Shown here piece by piece: positions 45,987 through 58,224 of a stretch of DNA of 64,000 bases. The notes beneath the pieces were generated by a model. The model did no database searches, was not told the DNA's origin, and saw only the letters and a program-made list of their open reading frames with translations. The position numbers and the translations under genes are program-made. The stretch comes from Anastrepha obliqua (Eukaryota; Arthropoda; Insecta; Diptera; Tephritidae), in NCBI RefSeq assembly GCF_027943255.1, contig NC_072895.1:35872001-35936000 (forward strand). The letters are read 5' to 3'. Within the stretch, counting starts at the first letter, position 1. Each line of letters begins with the position of its first letter.

Positions 45987-47369
45987 TGCAGTTATACCAT
46001 TTATCAATTAACATAGAAACTAAAAAAAAAATGTTTCGTTGTCCTGGGTTACACACACACTACCATTGCTCAAATAGAGAAAGAAACTAGTTTTTCCTAG
46101 TTTTTGAAAATGAAGCGCCTTCCTCAACTACCCACAATATTTGTGGTGATTTCCATACATACATATATTACAAAAGCACTCGAAAATGTCGATGGACAAA
46201 AGACCTACCTAATTAGGCATTTTTCGCTTTTCAGAGCAATTCTCAAAGTTTCACAACTAAAAGGTTTTACAGCTTTTGCTTTCATCCTACGAAAAAACTT
46301 TAATTTCCCCTCACAATAACACATAAGCATTATTTTAATTACGCTATTGTATATTTACACAAAAACATACACGTATTCATGCATATTTTTGGTTTCGAGC
46401 TGTGGCTCTTCAGGTGTGTAATACACGCGAGTAAGTGGAATTATTCTATTGTAATCTAATAATGATTGCACTAAAGTGAGTTGGCACTCATTTGTTGTAA
46501 TGCACATACGTGTACGTATTTTTTGAAACCGAACATTCTATCACTCGTAACGTTTTCCGTTAAGAATAAAAAGCTTACCATTTTTATAGGTTTATTATTA
46601 ATATATGTTTTTCCAAAACCCCGTCAATATCAAATATGCAATCAAGGCAGGTGTTTTTCTTTTAGAAACTCCCACATCCGTTCTGCTTGCTGATCATAGT
46701 TCGATACTCCTACTAAATATTATTCACCAATCTCCCAAAACCGAGTTTAGAATTTAACGCTCCACTGGCAAGTTTAAATACATGCAAATGGGGCAGGCAT
46801 CACGCCGCCGATGGGTATCTACATACTCCCCGCTCGGTTAGTAGCCATCCGTACGACACCTATTGATATCACTGCGTTCTCAGTTGGAGCTATTCGCGCC
46901 ACTACTACAGCTACACCACTGAAGAGACCGCTTAAGCCGCATAGACTAAATTTTTAGTCATTAACAGAAATTCAGCGATTTACTCGTTTTTGATAATCTT
47001 GTGCCACATATGCGCACAAGCCCTGCGAACAAAATAATCCGATTAAATATTTTTGACATCAAAGCAATACGTAAATGGAACCGTTTAGATTTCACTGGGC
47101 TCACCTAATATTCGAGATCGGGCATTGTACTTTTTAGTGGTAAATATTTGTTTAAATTTTTAGCGGTTTAGTGAAAAATTACACTATTTTAAATTAAATA
47201 TCTGCTACCGAATTGAAGATGGAAACGTCACAGATCTGTATTCATCAACAGCTGTTTTGTATACAGACCAGCAGTGACAGCTGTGTCAAAGAGGCTATTG
47301 TGACTGTCGAATAACGAAGAAGAATAGATAATGCATACCATTCAAAACATGGAGAAAAGATTTTTAGAG
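45987..47369. other. Intergenic sequence between Mgat1 and qsm
   Basis: AT-rich with a few GC-richer patches (46790-46950). No gene or transposon protein was recognised. Confidence 0.4.
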
Positions 47370-47377
47370 GTGTACAA

Positions 47378-48152
47378 CAGAGACCTGCATGGCTCACTGT
47401 TTTCTTGAGTTGTTCATACGTTAAATTTCTTGCTCACATTCAGTCAATTGAACCAAAATATTTGGTCATGTGCAGTCAGCTCATGCAGGCGAACGCGTAG
47501 TTCAGCTCAGTCAACACGTATGATCTAATGTCTTCGGCTCAAATCTAATCATTGAACAAAAAGCAGCATTGAATGAAATTAGCATCGGCCGTTGCGTTCA
47601 AACGATCAAACTTGTTCAAAGAAGTAATTGTCATTATTGTAAATAGCACATGTTCGAGCACTCGAGCGTTGGCGTACAATGTACGCTGTAAATTGCGTTT
47701 CGTATTTGAAAGGATTAGTTGGTTTCAGCAATGTTTCCTTATTTACATTATTTTCTTTCGTGTTTTACTATAAGTTTTAAGAAAAAAAAGACAAATATGA
47801 AAATATAGTGTTTTTGCTTTAAAATTTTGCTTTTACTTTGCTATCGTTAGTTACAAGCAAAAACTCATGCGGGATCATACGTGTTCAAACCGGCTCATTT
47901 GGCTCTATAGCCCTTTTATTCTTGCTCAAAAAAATGAATGTATAGCCGAACGAGCAAATACCCGAAACGGCTGCTATGAAGACGATTGGTGATAGCATCG
48001 GAGAGTTAAAACGCAGCACATGATTTGATTGAGCTGAAATAAACAATGACAATAACTTATTTGAACAAGTTCAATAATTTGAACGCAAAGGCCTGTTTTT
48101 TTGTTCAAGCGAAGCGTATGAATGTTTTACACTGAGCCGGTGCAGTTCTCTG
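47378..48152. mobile_element. Non-autonomous hobo-like hAT element
   Basis: The left end is CAGAGACCTGCA and the inverted right end CAGAGAACTGCA, the latter identical to the 12-bp terminal repeat of Drosophila hobo as I recall it. A perfect 8-bp target duplication, GTGTACAA, flanks the element (47370-47377 and 48153-48160), as in hAT transposition. Similarity between the ends extends inward (GGCTCACTG and GGCTCAGTG, then TTCATACG). The 775-bp interior has no transposase frame but many short TTCAA/TTGAAC motifs. Confidence 0.92.
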
Positions 48153-48160
48153 GTGTACAA

Positions 48161-51100
48161 CATAGCATACCGTTGTTCGGCTCTGAACGAATTTGACAGA
48201 TATGCCGACGTCATTCGTTTTGTGTGTCACCAAGCTAAAGTTAATTTTTATGAAACACAAAACAAATGACGTAGAATCCAAAGTTCCCCTCAATTTTTTT
48301 TTTTACCATACCTAACGAGCAAACCTGGTATCTATCATCCTTACATTCAAAACATGGCTGATTTAATTTTCTGTTGATATAAGTATGCAGCAAATACAGC
48401 CAACTCTTCTCTAATAGGATTAAATGAGGGCAGCGTTACTCCAGTGGCGGTTAATCTAATTAAAATTGTATTGTAACAGACGATTGTTACACGAATTAGT
48501 GAGCAGCTAACTTGCTTATTGGATAGTTTTGTCAGTAAAACATGTACCGCAAATATGGTTATTAGCTGCACTGTTACTGAAAAATTATTATTAAAAAAAA
48601 TTTAAATTGCAATTTCTCAAACTACTCCGAAATATCAAAACAATTAATAAAATTTCGAACGTGTTTCTTCTTTCCCTCCTCTGCAAAAATGGTTAATGGG
48701 TAATATGGAAATAGTTAGTTTCAAATATGCACCTATACTTCTTCCTAAACTTTTTTAATTTTTTTTGGATCTCCACCGCATTGTATTTGCCTGCCATTTC
48801 GAACATAAGTGACATTTCGACAGCAACGTCATTTATATGTGAGCATTTATTTTTATCCTCCGCAAATCATATGCACGTTCTCCTCATTTTGCTATGAACG
48901 GCTGCTCGTCGGAATTAAACGTTTCATTCTGCTTCTCATCTGAAATTGTAAAAATGCATTTTTAAACTTTTTGTATATTTAAGTTTTAAGAAAATGCAAT
49001 AAAGTACTTATTCCTGCTGTGCTCATCACGTTGTTCCAGATTGTTTTCAGTCTTTCTTGCTCTTCTTTTTAAAAGGTTTGTAATTTTTTATTCACAATAG
49101 ATATTAACTGTGTTTTTCGGTAGTGCCGCCATCGAAAATTCCCCTAATCCTCTCGAATTATAGGAATTAAGTCTAGTAGTTGATCCGGATTAGTTGCGCT
49201 TAAATCCTGAGATAATTCCATATAAATTACTTCAACTGTTGCCGTTTCCAGCTAAAAACAATAAACAGTATTGCCCTATAAAATAGTCAAACCATCACGT
49301 AACCTCAAATGCTCACTGAAAAACAGCTCTGTACCTTAAACTTAAAAATCCATTTTTGCTCTGAAATGATTAATGAGGGAATACTCCTAGAAACCCCCTC
49401 CCACGAATCTCCTTATTGAGAAATAAGAGACCACCGATTTAAATTTATTTATTAAACTCATTAATTTTTTCATTTTAAAATTTTTCATAAAAGAAGACAA
49501 AATATTCCACTTCACCAAGGTCGGGTTAGCTGGCTTCGGGTTAGTCGGTCATTGTGAATAGTTCGGCAATGAATGCACAAAATCTCATTGTGAATTGACG
49601 AAAACTCCATACCAACTGTATTTTGTTTATGATTATTTGTAATGAAACGGAATAAACCAATTTAATAAAAATAGAAAATAAAACGAGATATCAGCTGACA
49701 AATGTATAATTTATTGATAGCACACACCGATGTTGTGGAAAATAAAAGGATGGCCAAAGTTTCTCAAAAGGAGAAGCGAACGAGCATTTTAATAAAATAT
49801 TTAGAGAGTCTTGTAATACCACACTACCGCATTTATTCACACACAGAAATTAGCTATAATAATTAAAAGGCCGAAGGCGCTCCCATTGCTCCATTATTTG
49901 AAGAAAATTGCAAAACGATAGCAAAACAGAATCTAATTTATTATTTTCCTTGCTATTAGATGCCAGTTTTTGTTTTGCTTAACCGTTAACCGTTAGTCGG
50001 CAGCTACAAATTAAGTGAATCAAAAGTTAACTGAAAAATGTTTTCTAACCAGACATTGAAAAATAACTTTTTTAACCGTCTGCCGATCATGTTCTGATTA
50101 AACCTCAATTATACATATTACATATGTATGTATGTTGAAGCCTTTATGTTGAATGGAGGGCTGCAGTTGAAAGTGATGCGACTGACTAACACTTCAATTT
50201 GAAACTAAGTAAATTCATTCATTCAGGCAAATTAAATGGTAAGCAAAAAGTGAACCTGCTGCATACTTATAGGCGAAAAGAAAATTGAGCACAATTCGCT
50301 TGAAGAAATCTGGAAAATATCATGTTTGTGATATGAAAATTCATGGGAATGCAGTTATTTCTGAAACAATCCTTTTGAATTAATATACTAATATGCGAGG
50401 TAGTCATTATTCGTGTATCTTCCAGCACCAGATTCATCAATAGCACCAGAGAACATTCATGTACGACTCTTGACTACGCTCAGCTATGTTAACTGTCGTA
50501 TGTTAACTTTTCCCCTGTGGTGTTAGAATTATAAAAATTTCTTAGCCGTGTTTTGTTAGCATTTGACATTTAACCTGCCCTTTCGTTCCCGAAGCTTCTC
50601 TATATATCAATGTTCTCTGATAGCACTTCAAGGATCGGAAGCGTGCATTTATCCCTATAGTGGGAGGCATTCTTTAACGTTGTTACGCAATATCTCATCA
50701 TCAAGTTTTCCCAAGCCACAATTTAGTTTTTTGCCAATAACATGTGTCGAAGAACTGTCGAGCAAATTTTGTGTGGTAGAAAATGCATCACGCATGCCAG
50801 CAAAAACAAAAAAAAATTGCCAAAAATCAACGGTATTTTATAGCTACTTGCAACTTGCATTTTATCGTTCTAAAATTTATTGGGCTTTTAACTACATACC
50901 AAAAATTTTGATTAAAAAGTTTAAAATTAAAATTAAATGAAATTTCGGTGAAAATTTTCATAATTTTTATAGGTTATACAAATTATAATGGGTTACACTT
51001 TTATAAGCAAATGCGTAGCAGCGTACAAGACGCTCATCTTGCCCGTGCTCCTATATGGCGCTGAAACATGGGTCGCAGACTGATACAGCCAGGCCCGTGC

Positions 51101-51982
51101 GCAGACCCTCAGATTTAGGGGGGGGTTCCAACTTTTGTTGCAGTGCTATTTTTTTTTCATATCGATTCATGTCAAAAAAATTTTTAAAACTTCGACTGAA
51201 GCAAACCCCCTTTACTTTTCTGAAAAACTAATAGAAACTAAATAGACAAAAGAGAAATAGCCAAAAGTGATCAAAATGTATTGCCCACCTATTTTATTGC
51301 CCATGAGTGTATATAAATTCGTATGCTCAAAGATTAAAATGCCCAATTATTATTAGTTATTATTTTTGTTTATTATCAATATTAATTTTCAATTAACTTA
51401 ATTATAACTTTTTATCTTAGTAGACTAGTAGTGACTTAATTGTTAGAAACAAAATTTATCGGCATTAAAAACTGCTAAAATTTTTTATAGATAAATACTC
51501 ATTTTTATAAAAGACTGTTTAGGTGCAAAATTTACTTATTTGCAAAAGTTAATAATCATTTTAAGCTGCCAAACTTATCTCTTACATTTATTCGTCTCCT
51601 TTAATTATTATTATTTTTATATTTTTAGTTAAACTTTTGATAATTTTCAATAATATTTCATACGTATTGTAATAAGTTTTGATGGCAGTTGATAAGTACT
51701 ATTTGTAAACGTTCTAACTCAGATTTAATAGTAATTACACACATACTTATGCACATATGTAAAAAGATACCATTTCGTAAAAATCTACATACATACACTA
51801 ATTTCCAATGCAACCTGAATTTTTTTTTTTACGTTCCTGCGACAATTTTATATCAGATAATCCACTTGAACACTACTTCATCCTCTCCTTTTTATACTTT
51901 TGTTGTAAGAAAGAGTACAAAAAGCTTTTGCAGCATTCATAAACAAATTGAGTCGTACTTGGGTTGTAGGGTGAATGGTTTT
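48161..51982. other. Intergenic sequence downstream of qsm
   Basis: Mostly featureless AT-rich DNA. Two small remnants can be named: a LINE RT piece at 51018-51085 (AYKTLILPVLLYGAETWVA) and a MITE right end at about 50790-50885 matching 25285-25532. The segment 51090-51130 (CAGGCCCGTGCGCAGACCCT) resembles a hAT terminal sequence, but no partner end was found. A 125-codon frame at 50563-50940 runs through the MITE piece and is not a gene. Confidence 0.45.
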
Positions 51983-53258
51983 TTACATAAATTTACAAGC
52001 GGCAGTGCAAAAGCCTAGCAGTGGAAGCAACCATTCCAAAGACCTGCTGTAAGTAGCGCTGCTGGTGCTAAGTTGGGCCTGAGTAAGCTCCCTTTCGTCC
52101 ACGACGAACGCGGGCACAGACATTGGCGTTTGTTCAAAGGCCTTTAGCGATTCGCCAAAATGAACGCGGCTGTTGCGCGCCAAGCGCTGATTGGCCAGTT
52201 TTAACTCTCGCAATTTCTCCTCCAATTGGAGTACTTCATCTGAAAATCGACAAAATTACATAAGTATGTAAATATGTATGTATGAGAATATTTACTTATA
52301 ATATTGTGAAAGAGTGAAAAGAGTTTTAGCTGAGAAATGAATAACACCAATGGACTTACTGCGATTGACGCCGTCAATATCGTTGATTTTTATAAACATG
52401 GCCAACGATATCTCGTACACTTTGTTTGTATCCATCAAGCCCTGAGTCAAAATGTCAGATGTATCACGCCTTCTGCGCCCATAACCGATTTGTCCATTCG
52501 AGCATTGTGTGCCAAGGCATTTGTCAAGGCAGACATTGACGGTGGCTCGGAATTGAACGTACGAAGAGTCAGGAAATTTGAATGCCTTGAATTTCGCGGT
52601 CAATGTGTCGCCATCAATGGTGTTGAAGTTCTCGAAAAGGTATGGATCCACTGTGCAACTGTGAAGTTTTACAAACTTCTGTTAGGGGTACGTTTTTACA
52701 CTTTAATACCTTTATGTAATCTACTTACCCTTTGAACACTATGGTTTCGGAGAGCTGACGAGTGTCAGTTACTTCCAGATAATTCACACCTAAGCCATAA
52801 ACAGGAGAAGAATCGCGGTCCAAATTTATTTCCATTGTCAGCGGTGTACCCGGAGTAACTGTCAGGTCACCAGTGACTTTTTTGCCATTTTGAGTGACGC
52901 CTATCGATAGGCGAGGTTCAGGCGCACGTTCTGTGAGGGAAGTCGTAATCTCCAAATCCCTTTACATGAAACATTAAGCAAACAAATTAAAATGCGTACT
53001 ATGCTTATTTTTATACATATGCATATGCACAAATGTAAGTATATGTTTATATATGTACATAAATACATTTATGACGTACTCTGGTTCCTGAAATCCAGCC
53101 GGCAGTACATCGCGCCGCACAACGCCATGGTGCTCACGCTTGGTGACGTTCATCATAAGCGCATTGTAAAAGGGCTCAGTTGTGATACATTTAACGCTTA
53201 CTATCTCCTTGCCTTCACTGGATTCGATAATTATCTTGTGATAATACACTTTCTTGCC
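51983..53258 (-). CDS. qsm: ZP-domain protein, exons coding for C-terminal part (qsm-like)
   Basis: Four exons on the minus strand: 53080-53258, 52729-52959, 52360-52658 and 51983-52239. Phases fit each other and the exon at 61127-61353. Together they encode most of a zona pellucida domain, an extracellular polymerisation module: KCITTEPFYNALMMNVTKRE, YGLGVNYLEVTDTRQLSETI, GCTVDPYLFENFNTIDGDTL, VNVCLDKCLGTQCSNG. With the upstream exon eight cysteines are present, as in the domain consensus. GRRRRD, just after, is a furin-type cleavage site. The chain ends SLEWLLPLLGFCTAACKFM, a hydrophobic tail with no cytoplasmic part, as in GPI-anchored proteins. Drosophila Quasimodo is a GPI-anchored ZP protein in circadian light input. 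The match rests on architecture and on Mgat1 adjacency, so another ZP paralogue remains possible. Confidence 0.88.
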
Positions 53259-53359
53259 CTAGGAAATAAAAACGTACTTATTTATGAGTGAGTAATTAAG
53301 CTTTACTGAAATAAAATTAAAAATGGATATGTGCGAGTAGGTACATTTACATATACCAG

Positions 53360-53515
53360 AGTTGTGAAAAGTGCATTAATTTTTTTATGCATAGCATTTT
53401 AAGTTAAGTAAAACATGAATACACTAATTTTTGAAATTTAATGCAAATAAAAATGTCAATGCAATAGTTTTGAAAATCGAATGCTTAATTCATTAAATTA
53501 ATACACCGCACTAAA
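53360..53515. repeat. AT-rich repeat with ATTAATGCATT motifs
   Basis: CAGAGTTGTGAAAAGTGCAT then TAAT, followed by many GCATTA/TTAATGC words, resembles in inverted orientation the segment 57190-57445 (reverse complement CAGAGCTGTGCATTCATTCA). It may be an end of a hAT-type MITE; borders are unclear. Confidence 0.4.
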
Positions 53516-53559
53516 ATATTTAACCCCTTTTTTGAGTGTACCGTTCGCCATATTTCAAT

Positions 53560-54190
53560 GAAACATGACACTAATTTGAGGGAATTGACTTCCTTTAGTT
53601 CGAAAAGTTTAAGCCCGATATTTAGAGGACGTGGCATCTGGCATATAGACTATAATGTGAAAACCAATACATCTCTAAAATCAATGAAGCCAGGGAGCGG
53701 AAACTTAGCACGAATGCATAAACTACGTATACGGTACTTACGGTGAAAAGTGGCAGGTATTGGAAAAGGGAACGTGGCATCTCCCCAATAAACTGAAAAT
53801 GATGCAAAGGTACTAAAATTTCATACAGTTACATAAATTACGAATGCCGTACTTATGGTGAAAAGTGTTAGGCTTTATAAATGGAGAAGTGGCATCTCCC
53901 ATATAAACTAAAACTTTCAAATCGCTTTCCTCCGGAACCACAAAAGCTAAGATTATGAAATTTGGTACGGTTACACAAATTACTATCACCAGTCTCATAA
54001 TGAAAAGTGCTAGGTATTGTTAAAAGGGGCGTAGTATATCCCATAGAAACCTTCATAAAGTTTTCTCTAGAACTGCTTATGCTGAGGCACTGAAATTTCG
54101 CACAGTTACATAAATTACGAATGCCGTACTTATGGCGAACACTGATAGGTATTGAAAAAGAAGGGTGACACCTCCCATAACTTAAATAAC
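53560..54190. repeat. Tandem repeat in qsm intron, about 115-145 bp unit
   Basis: Four or more units share TACTTATGGTGAAAAGTG (variants at about 53736, 53849, 53993 and 54128), preceded by AGTTACATAAATTACGAATG and followed by GGCATCTCCCATATAAACTA-like sequence. The spacing between equivalent points is 113, 144 and 135 bases, so the units are diverged and of unequal length. Confidence 0.78.
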
Positions 54191-54539
54191 TTTAATTTCA
54201 TATCATGTGAAAAAAACAAATGAATCTATGGAAATTTTATAATCTTAAAATATTTTTTATGGATCGCTCAGGGCTTGAAAAAAAATGTACTTATTTTATC
54301 ACAATTTGTAATATATGTAATTCAATTGAAATTGAATTGAACCTACTGCTTACAGTGAGAATTGGTATTGGTCCAGGTCGACCACGGGCGTTACTAGTAA
54401 ACTTTAAATGCAATAATTCTGGAAAATAATGCTAATCACATTTTTTTGCATTATTATTATATTAAAATTTTCCAATTAATATTAATAAAATAAGTTGATG
54501 CGTTAAGAAAATAAAAATTAAAAAAAAAAACAATATTAA

Positions 54540-55275
54540 GGGGTAACACCACTGTAGAAATTTCAAAAAATTGATTTTTTTTTATAAGCTTAAAAAATTC
54601 TTTGAACCTTTTAAAATACAGAACAAAAAGTTTTATACGTTACCGAAGTCTATTTCATAAATATTTTAAGCTTTTAACCAAGCGTTAGTGACTGCTACCT
54701 AACGACTTCTCCAAATTTCCAAACTTTAAACGCGTTTTTCTCAAAACACGTTTTCTGAAATTGGCACGCAGCATAACTCAAACAATTTTAAATATTTTTA
54801 ATCAGGTTTTTCACTACGTCTGTATAATAACCTTCTTAAGAGAAGAGCGTAGGGGATTTTCGATAGATTAATTTAAACGATTGTTATAATTATTTAAGTG
54901 CCGTTTTTTTAGTCCAAAATAGAGTTTTTTCCTTCAAATGCTTGCTAATTCCACAAAAATTAATATTTTTTAAATCCCCTACGTGTTTCTCTAGCTATCC
55001 TTATCTAGATTAAGAAAAAAAATGTTTCTTTGTTCCAGATTAAAATTTGCACCCTCTGTGCTGCGTGCCGCGGAGCTCCTTCAAGAGAAACCACGTTACA
55101 AAAATGTCTCCAATGCCGCCATTTTGTAAAATTTCTCGATCAAACTTTGTAGTTTTGGATTTTAGTATATAAGTAATAACTTCCCAAATCAGAGTGATTG
55201 TTTCCCCTTTCCTTCTATACAAAAAAATTCTTTAAAAATCGTGTTTATTTTACGCGTGTACAGTGGTGTTACCCC
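54540..55275. mobile_element. TTAA-flanked non-autonomous element (736 bp)
   Basis: The inverted ends GGGGTAACACCACTGTA are flanked by TTAA on both sides (54536-54539 and 55276-55279). No transposase. The interior contains TTTAAACGCGTTTTTCTCAA then AACACGTTTTCTGAAATT (54727-54762), which matches, inverted, the core of the 728-bp element at 40158-40885. Confidence 0.85.
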
Positions 55276-55349
55276 TTAACTAATTTTATTTTGAAGTAAA
55301 AATTCTTTGCTCACGTTATTAAAACGCTGCAATATGCAAAACGCAAAAT

Positions 55350-55860
55350 ATGCAACTTACTGGTCCTGAGCCTTTCTGTGGATTCACAAAAGGCCACATT
55401 AATGAATTCCTTAGGAAATGGGAAGAAAGAAAATTTGCTGCACACTGGCTAAACTGTGCCGCTCAGCGTCAAGCCAAACTATTCCTAAGTCCCAACAAAG
55501 GAATATCTGATAAGCTTCTCTCACTAAGCAGAGTAGATCTGCGTCTTTTAACAGGATATCTTACAGGTCACTGCAGCCTGAGGTATCATATAAATAATAT
55601 TGGTCTATCTGAGACCAATGTCTGCCGCTTTTGCGAAATGGACATAGAAAGCTCAGAGCATGTGCTTTGTGAATGCCCTGCGTTGGGCAGACAGAGACTT
55701 CATCACCTTGGTGGTATCGTATTATCTGCATGCAATCTTTGGAACAACAAACCCAAAATTGTGCTAAAATTTTTAAAAAGCCTAAAACTCTAGGGTTACA
55801 AAAATAGGCCTTTCACAATAGATCAGCTCTGGTCGCAGTGCGTAATGGCATTCTAATAAT
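55350..55860 (+). pseudogene. 5'-truncated LINE, C-terminal knuckle intact
   Basis: An uninterrupted frame (55350-55793) reads GPEPFCGFTKGHINEFLRKW, AHWLNCAAQRQAKLFLSPNK, LSRVDLRLLTGYLTGHCSLR, VCRFCEMDIESSEHVLCECP and ALGRQRLHHLGGIV, the segment after RNase H with its C-x2-C-x10-H-x3-C-x-C knuckle. It ends with a stop, a short 3' UTR and an (ATA)n tail (55855-55870). It is 5' truncated, so it cannot move by itself, but the frame is clean: the youngest LINE insertion in the window. Same family as 37560-37780. Confidence 0.85.
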
Positions 55861-56349
55861 AATAATAATAGAGAACATACTCGTAAACACACTGAGTTAC
55901 ATACAGAATACATTTATTTTCATAAATTACATATAATGACAACCAAGCAATATCAAATTTAGAATCACAATAGAGGAACAATAAGTCTGTTCACGTAAAA
56001 ATTAGGCAGTAACTTAATTTCCGAGAATTTGCACTCAAAGAGAAAAATATAAAAAAAGTACAAACCAGTAACAGGTTGCAAATTTTACGAACAACTAATT
56101 AAATTGTTGGCGGAAAAAATCACAACAATTAAAATTTTTTCGGTTGAGCTAAGTTGTATTAAATTAAAAAAAATAAAGCAATTAAAATGCAAAACGAACT
56201 TCGCATCACATGATTTTATTTTGTCCACAATAATTTGCTCCACTTCATCATCGTTGTCAAATGAAGAGCATGCCATTAGCAATTGTATTGCTGTGGCAAT
56301 CATATCTTCATCATTGCTTCATATTTTCCTTGCTTCCATCTATGTATAC

Positions 56350-56800
56350 ATTTATGTATATTGCCAAATTAGTTAATAACCGAGAAGTACATACAAGTAT
56401 GAAACACAAAAGACGCCTTCAATGTTTTCGATTTGTATTTTCAAAACTGCAGCAACGGTGAATGGAGGCTATGGTTTAGAAGTTCATACCTCGTTGTCAT
56501 TGACCGATTCCTATTTAATATATTATTTCAAATAAACTAAAAATTTTGTCTAGAATATATTTACTTATACTCTATGTTTTAATAAAAAAATTTCTTTAAA
56601 TTAAGAACTTTGAATCAATTCGCAAATTTGAGTTCAATCAGCTGTTTTTCTCACTTGCAAATTCTTACAAGTAAATATGTATGTATCCAGTAAAATCTTT
56701 CAATTTCCCCTAAAAATGAAATGCCAAGTTTTTTGGATATACATATGAACACCAAAACTTCTTAATTTGTTCCAAATTATTTGTTTCATGAGCAGACCAA
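56350..56800 (+). repeat. Dispersed repeat, copy 2 of 2
   Basis: Partner of 30327-30765 in the same orientation, with an extra segment of about 80 bases near its start. Shared blocks are listed there. Confidence 0.7.
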
Positions 56801-58222
56801 TATTGACAAGTACAGCTCAATAATTATACAAGAAGAAACATCATCAATTAGCCGTTTGCATCATTCGACGGAATAATCCGTGAACAAAAACTCTATCTCA
56901 TTAACAAGAGCGGAAACAAATCTTCTCTCTTATTACCAAGAGCGGAATAATCCGCAAATAACGGCTCTGTTAATTACTTAGAACCGCCTATTCCACACAT
57001 TGTAATATTTGTTAAATTTTTATCGGCGACCATCTAAGAGTCGGATTTTTGAGTACATCGCACATTTCGAGCGGCGACACAAAAGGGTTAAACTGCTTTG
57101 TGTTTCGGTGATATCCATTAATTGCCTGGTTCCTTATCAATACTCAGTAGTAATAATATATTAACTAATAATAAAAATAATAAAAGAATGATTTCTGTTA
57201 ATGGAAACGAGAAAAACGAATATGCATTTGAATGCATTAAAATTTTCCATTAGCTTTCATTTGCATAATTTAATAAAAAATTCATTAGCATTATTTTCTC
57301 ATAATTATTGCATTAACATTTTATTAAGCATTAACATTTTATTAAACATTAAATTTTCAAAATGAATGCATGGCAGAGTTTTTTACATTAAAATGATTGT
57401 CTTAATGTACAATTAATGCATTAACGCATTTTGAATGAATGCACAGCTCTGTTACATATATAGATTTATTTGTTTTATTCAGGCATTAAAATGAATAATA
57501 ATCACAAATTATTATAAAAAAGCATATTCCAATCCCTCACTTTGTTCCGCTTCCACTCCCACTAGAACCAAGTCAGTAGCTTCTAGTCTCGCACTCAGTC
57601 TGTTGCTTTTGGTGATACATAGATTTATACGAAAATAGGCGATGCCACAGCCATCTTCCTAATATTCTTTCTTTCTTTGAAATTGTGTTTTATACCCAAT
57701 TTAAGAAAATTTTCTTCAAAGTGGTTGTTTGTGTCGCAAAGGAAAGTAATATGCAACTTGAATACTGATCTTGACACTTGATGTACTATATACATACATA
57801 TGTAAGTAGATCACCTCTTATTGTCAATCTCCCAATTTAAATCTGTTAACCCCAACCAGAGATGGAGAACCATACTACGTGGGAAACCCTAGTGGATGGA
57901 AAGAGAACAAATGGAGTGAGTGATCTGGCTCTCTTAGAGGGCAGGTTCTAAGGCTGACAACTTTATACCAGTATTCATTGTCGCGAATTCACAACAACAG
58001 CATCGAATAACTAATAACATCAAAAGATACCGACCCAAGCAACGAATCAAGGATTGTGATTTACGATTTATTAATGATGATGATGAAATAAAACCAGATT
58101 CATTGTCATTAGTAATATTTACATATGTATATATGTCTGTAAGTGTAGAGACGGAAATAAAAATTTCTGTAGGAAGTGCTAAAGCGTATTCTCTTATTAG
58201 TTTTAATATTCCGATACATATG
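56801..58222. other. Intronic AT-rich sequence with minor repeats
   Basis: Contains two CGGAATAATCCG palindromes about 80 bases apart (56869 and 56952), each beside an AAGAGCGGAA word, and an ATTAATGCATT-rich repeat at 57190-57445 related to 53360-53515. No coding signal. Confidence 0.4.
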
Positions 58223-58224
58223 TA

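Noticed and set aside
47338..48357. 14-base direct repeat CATTCAAAACATGG at 47339 and 48344, around the hAT element
   Set aside because: No matching inverted ends lie inside it, and the hAT element has its own 8-bp duplication; probably a coincidence or an older repeat.
50563..50940. 125-codon open frame on the plus strand
   Set aside because: Its second half is translated from a MITE end shared with 25285-25532 and 61441-61612, so it is not a host gene.
51090..51130. CAGGCCCGTGCGCAGACCCT as a hAT terminal repeat
   Set aside because: Resembles a hAT end but no inverted partner or target duplication was found nearby.
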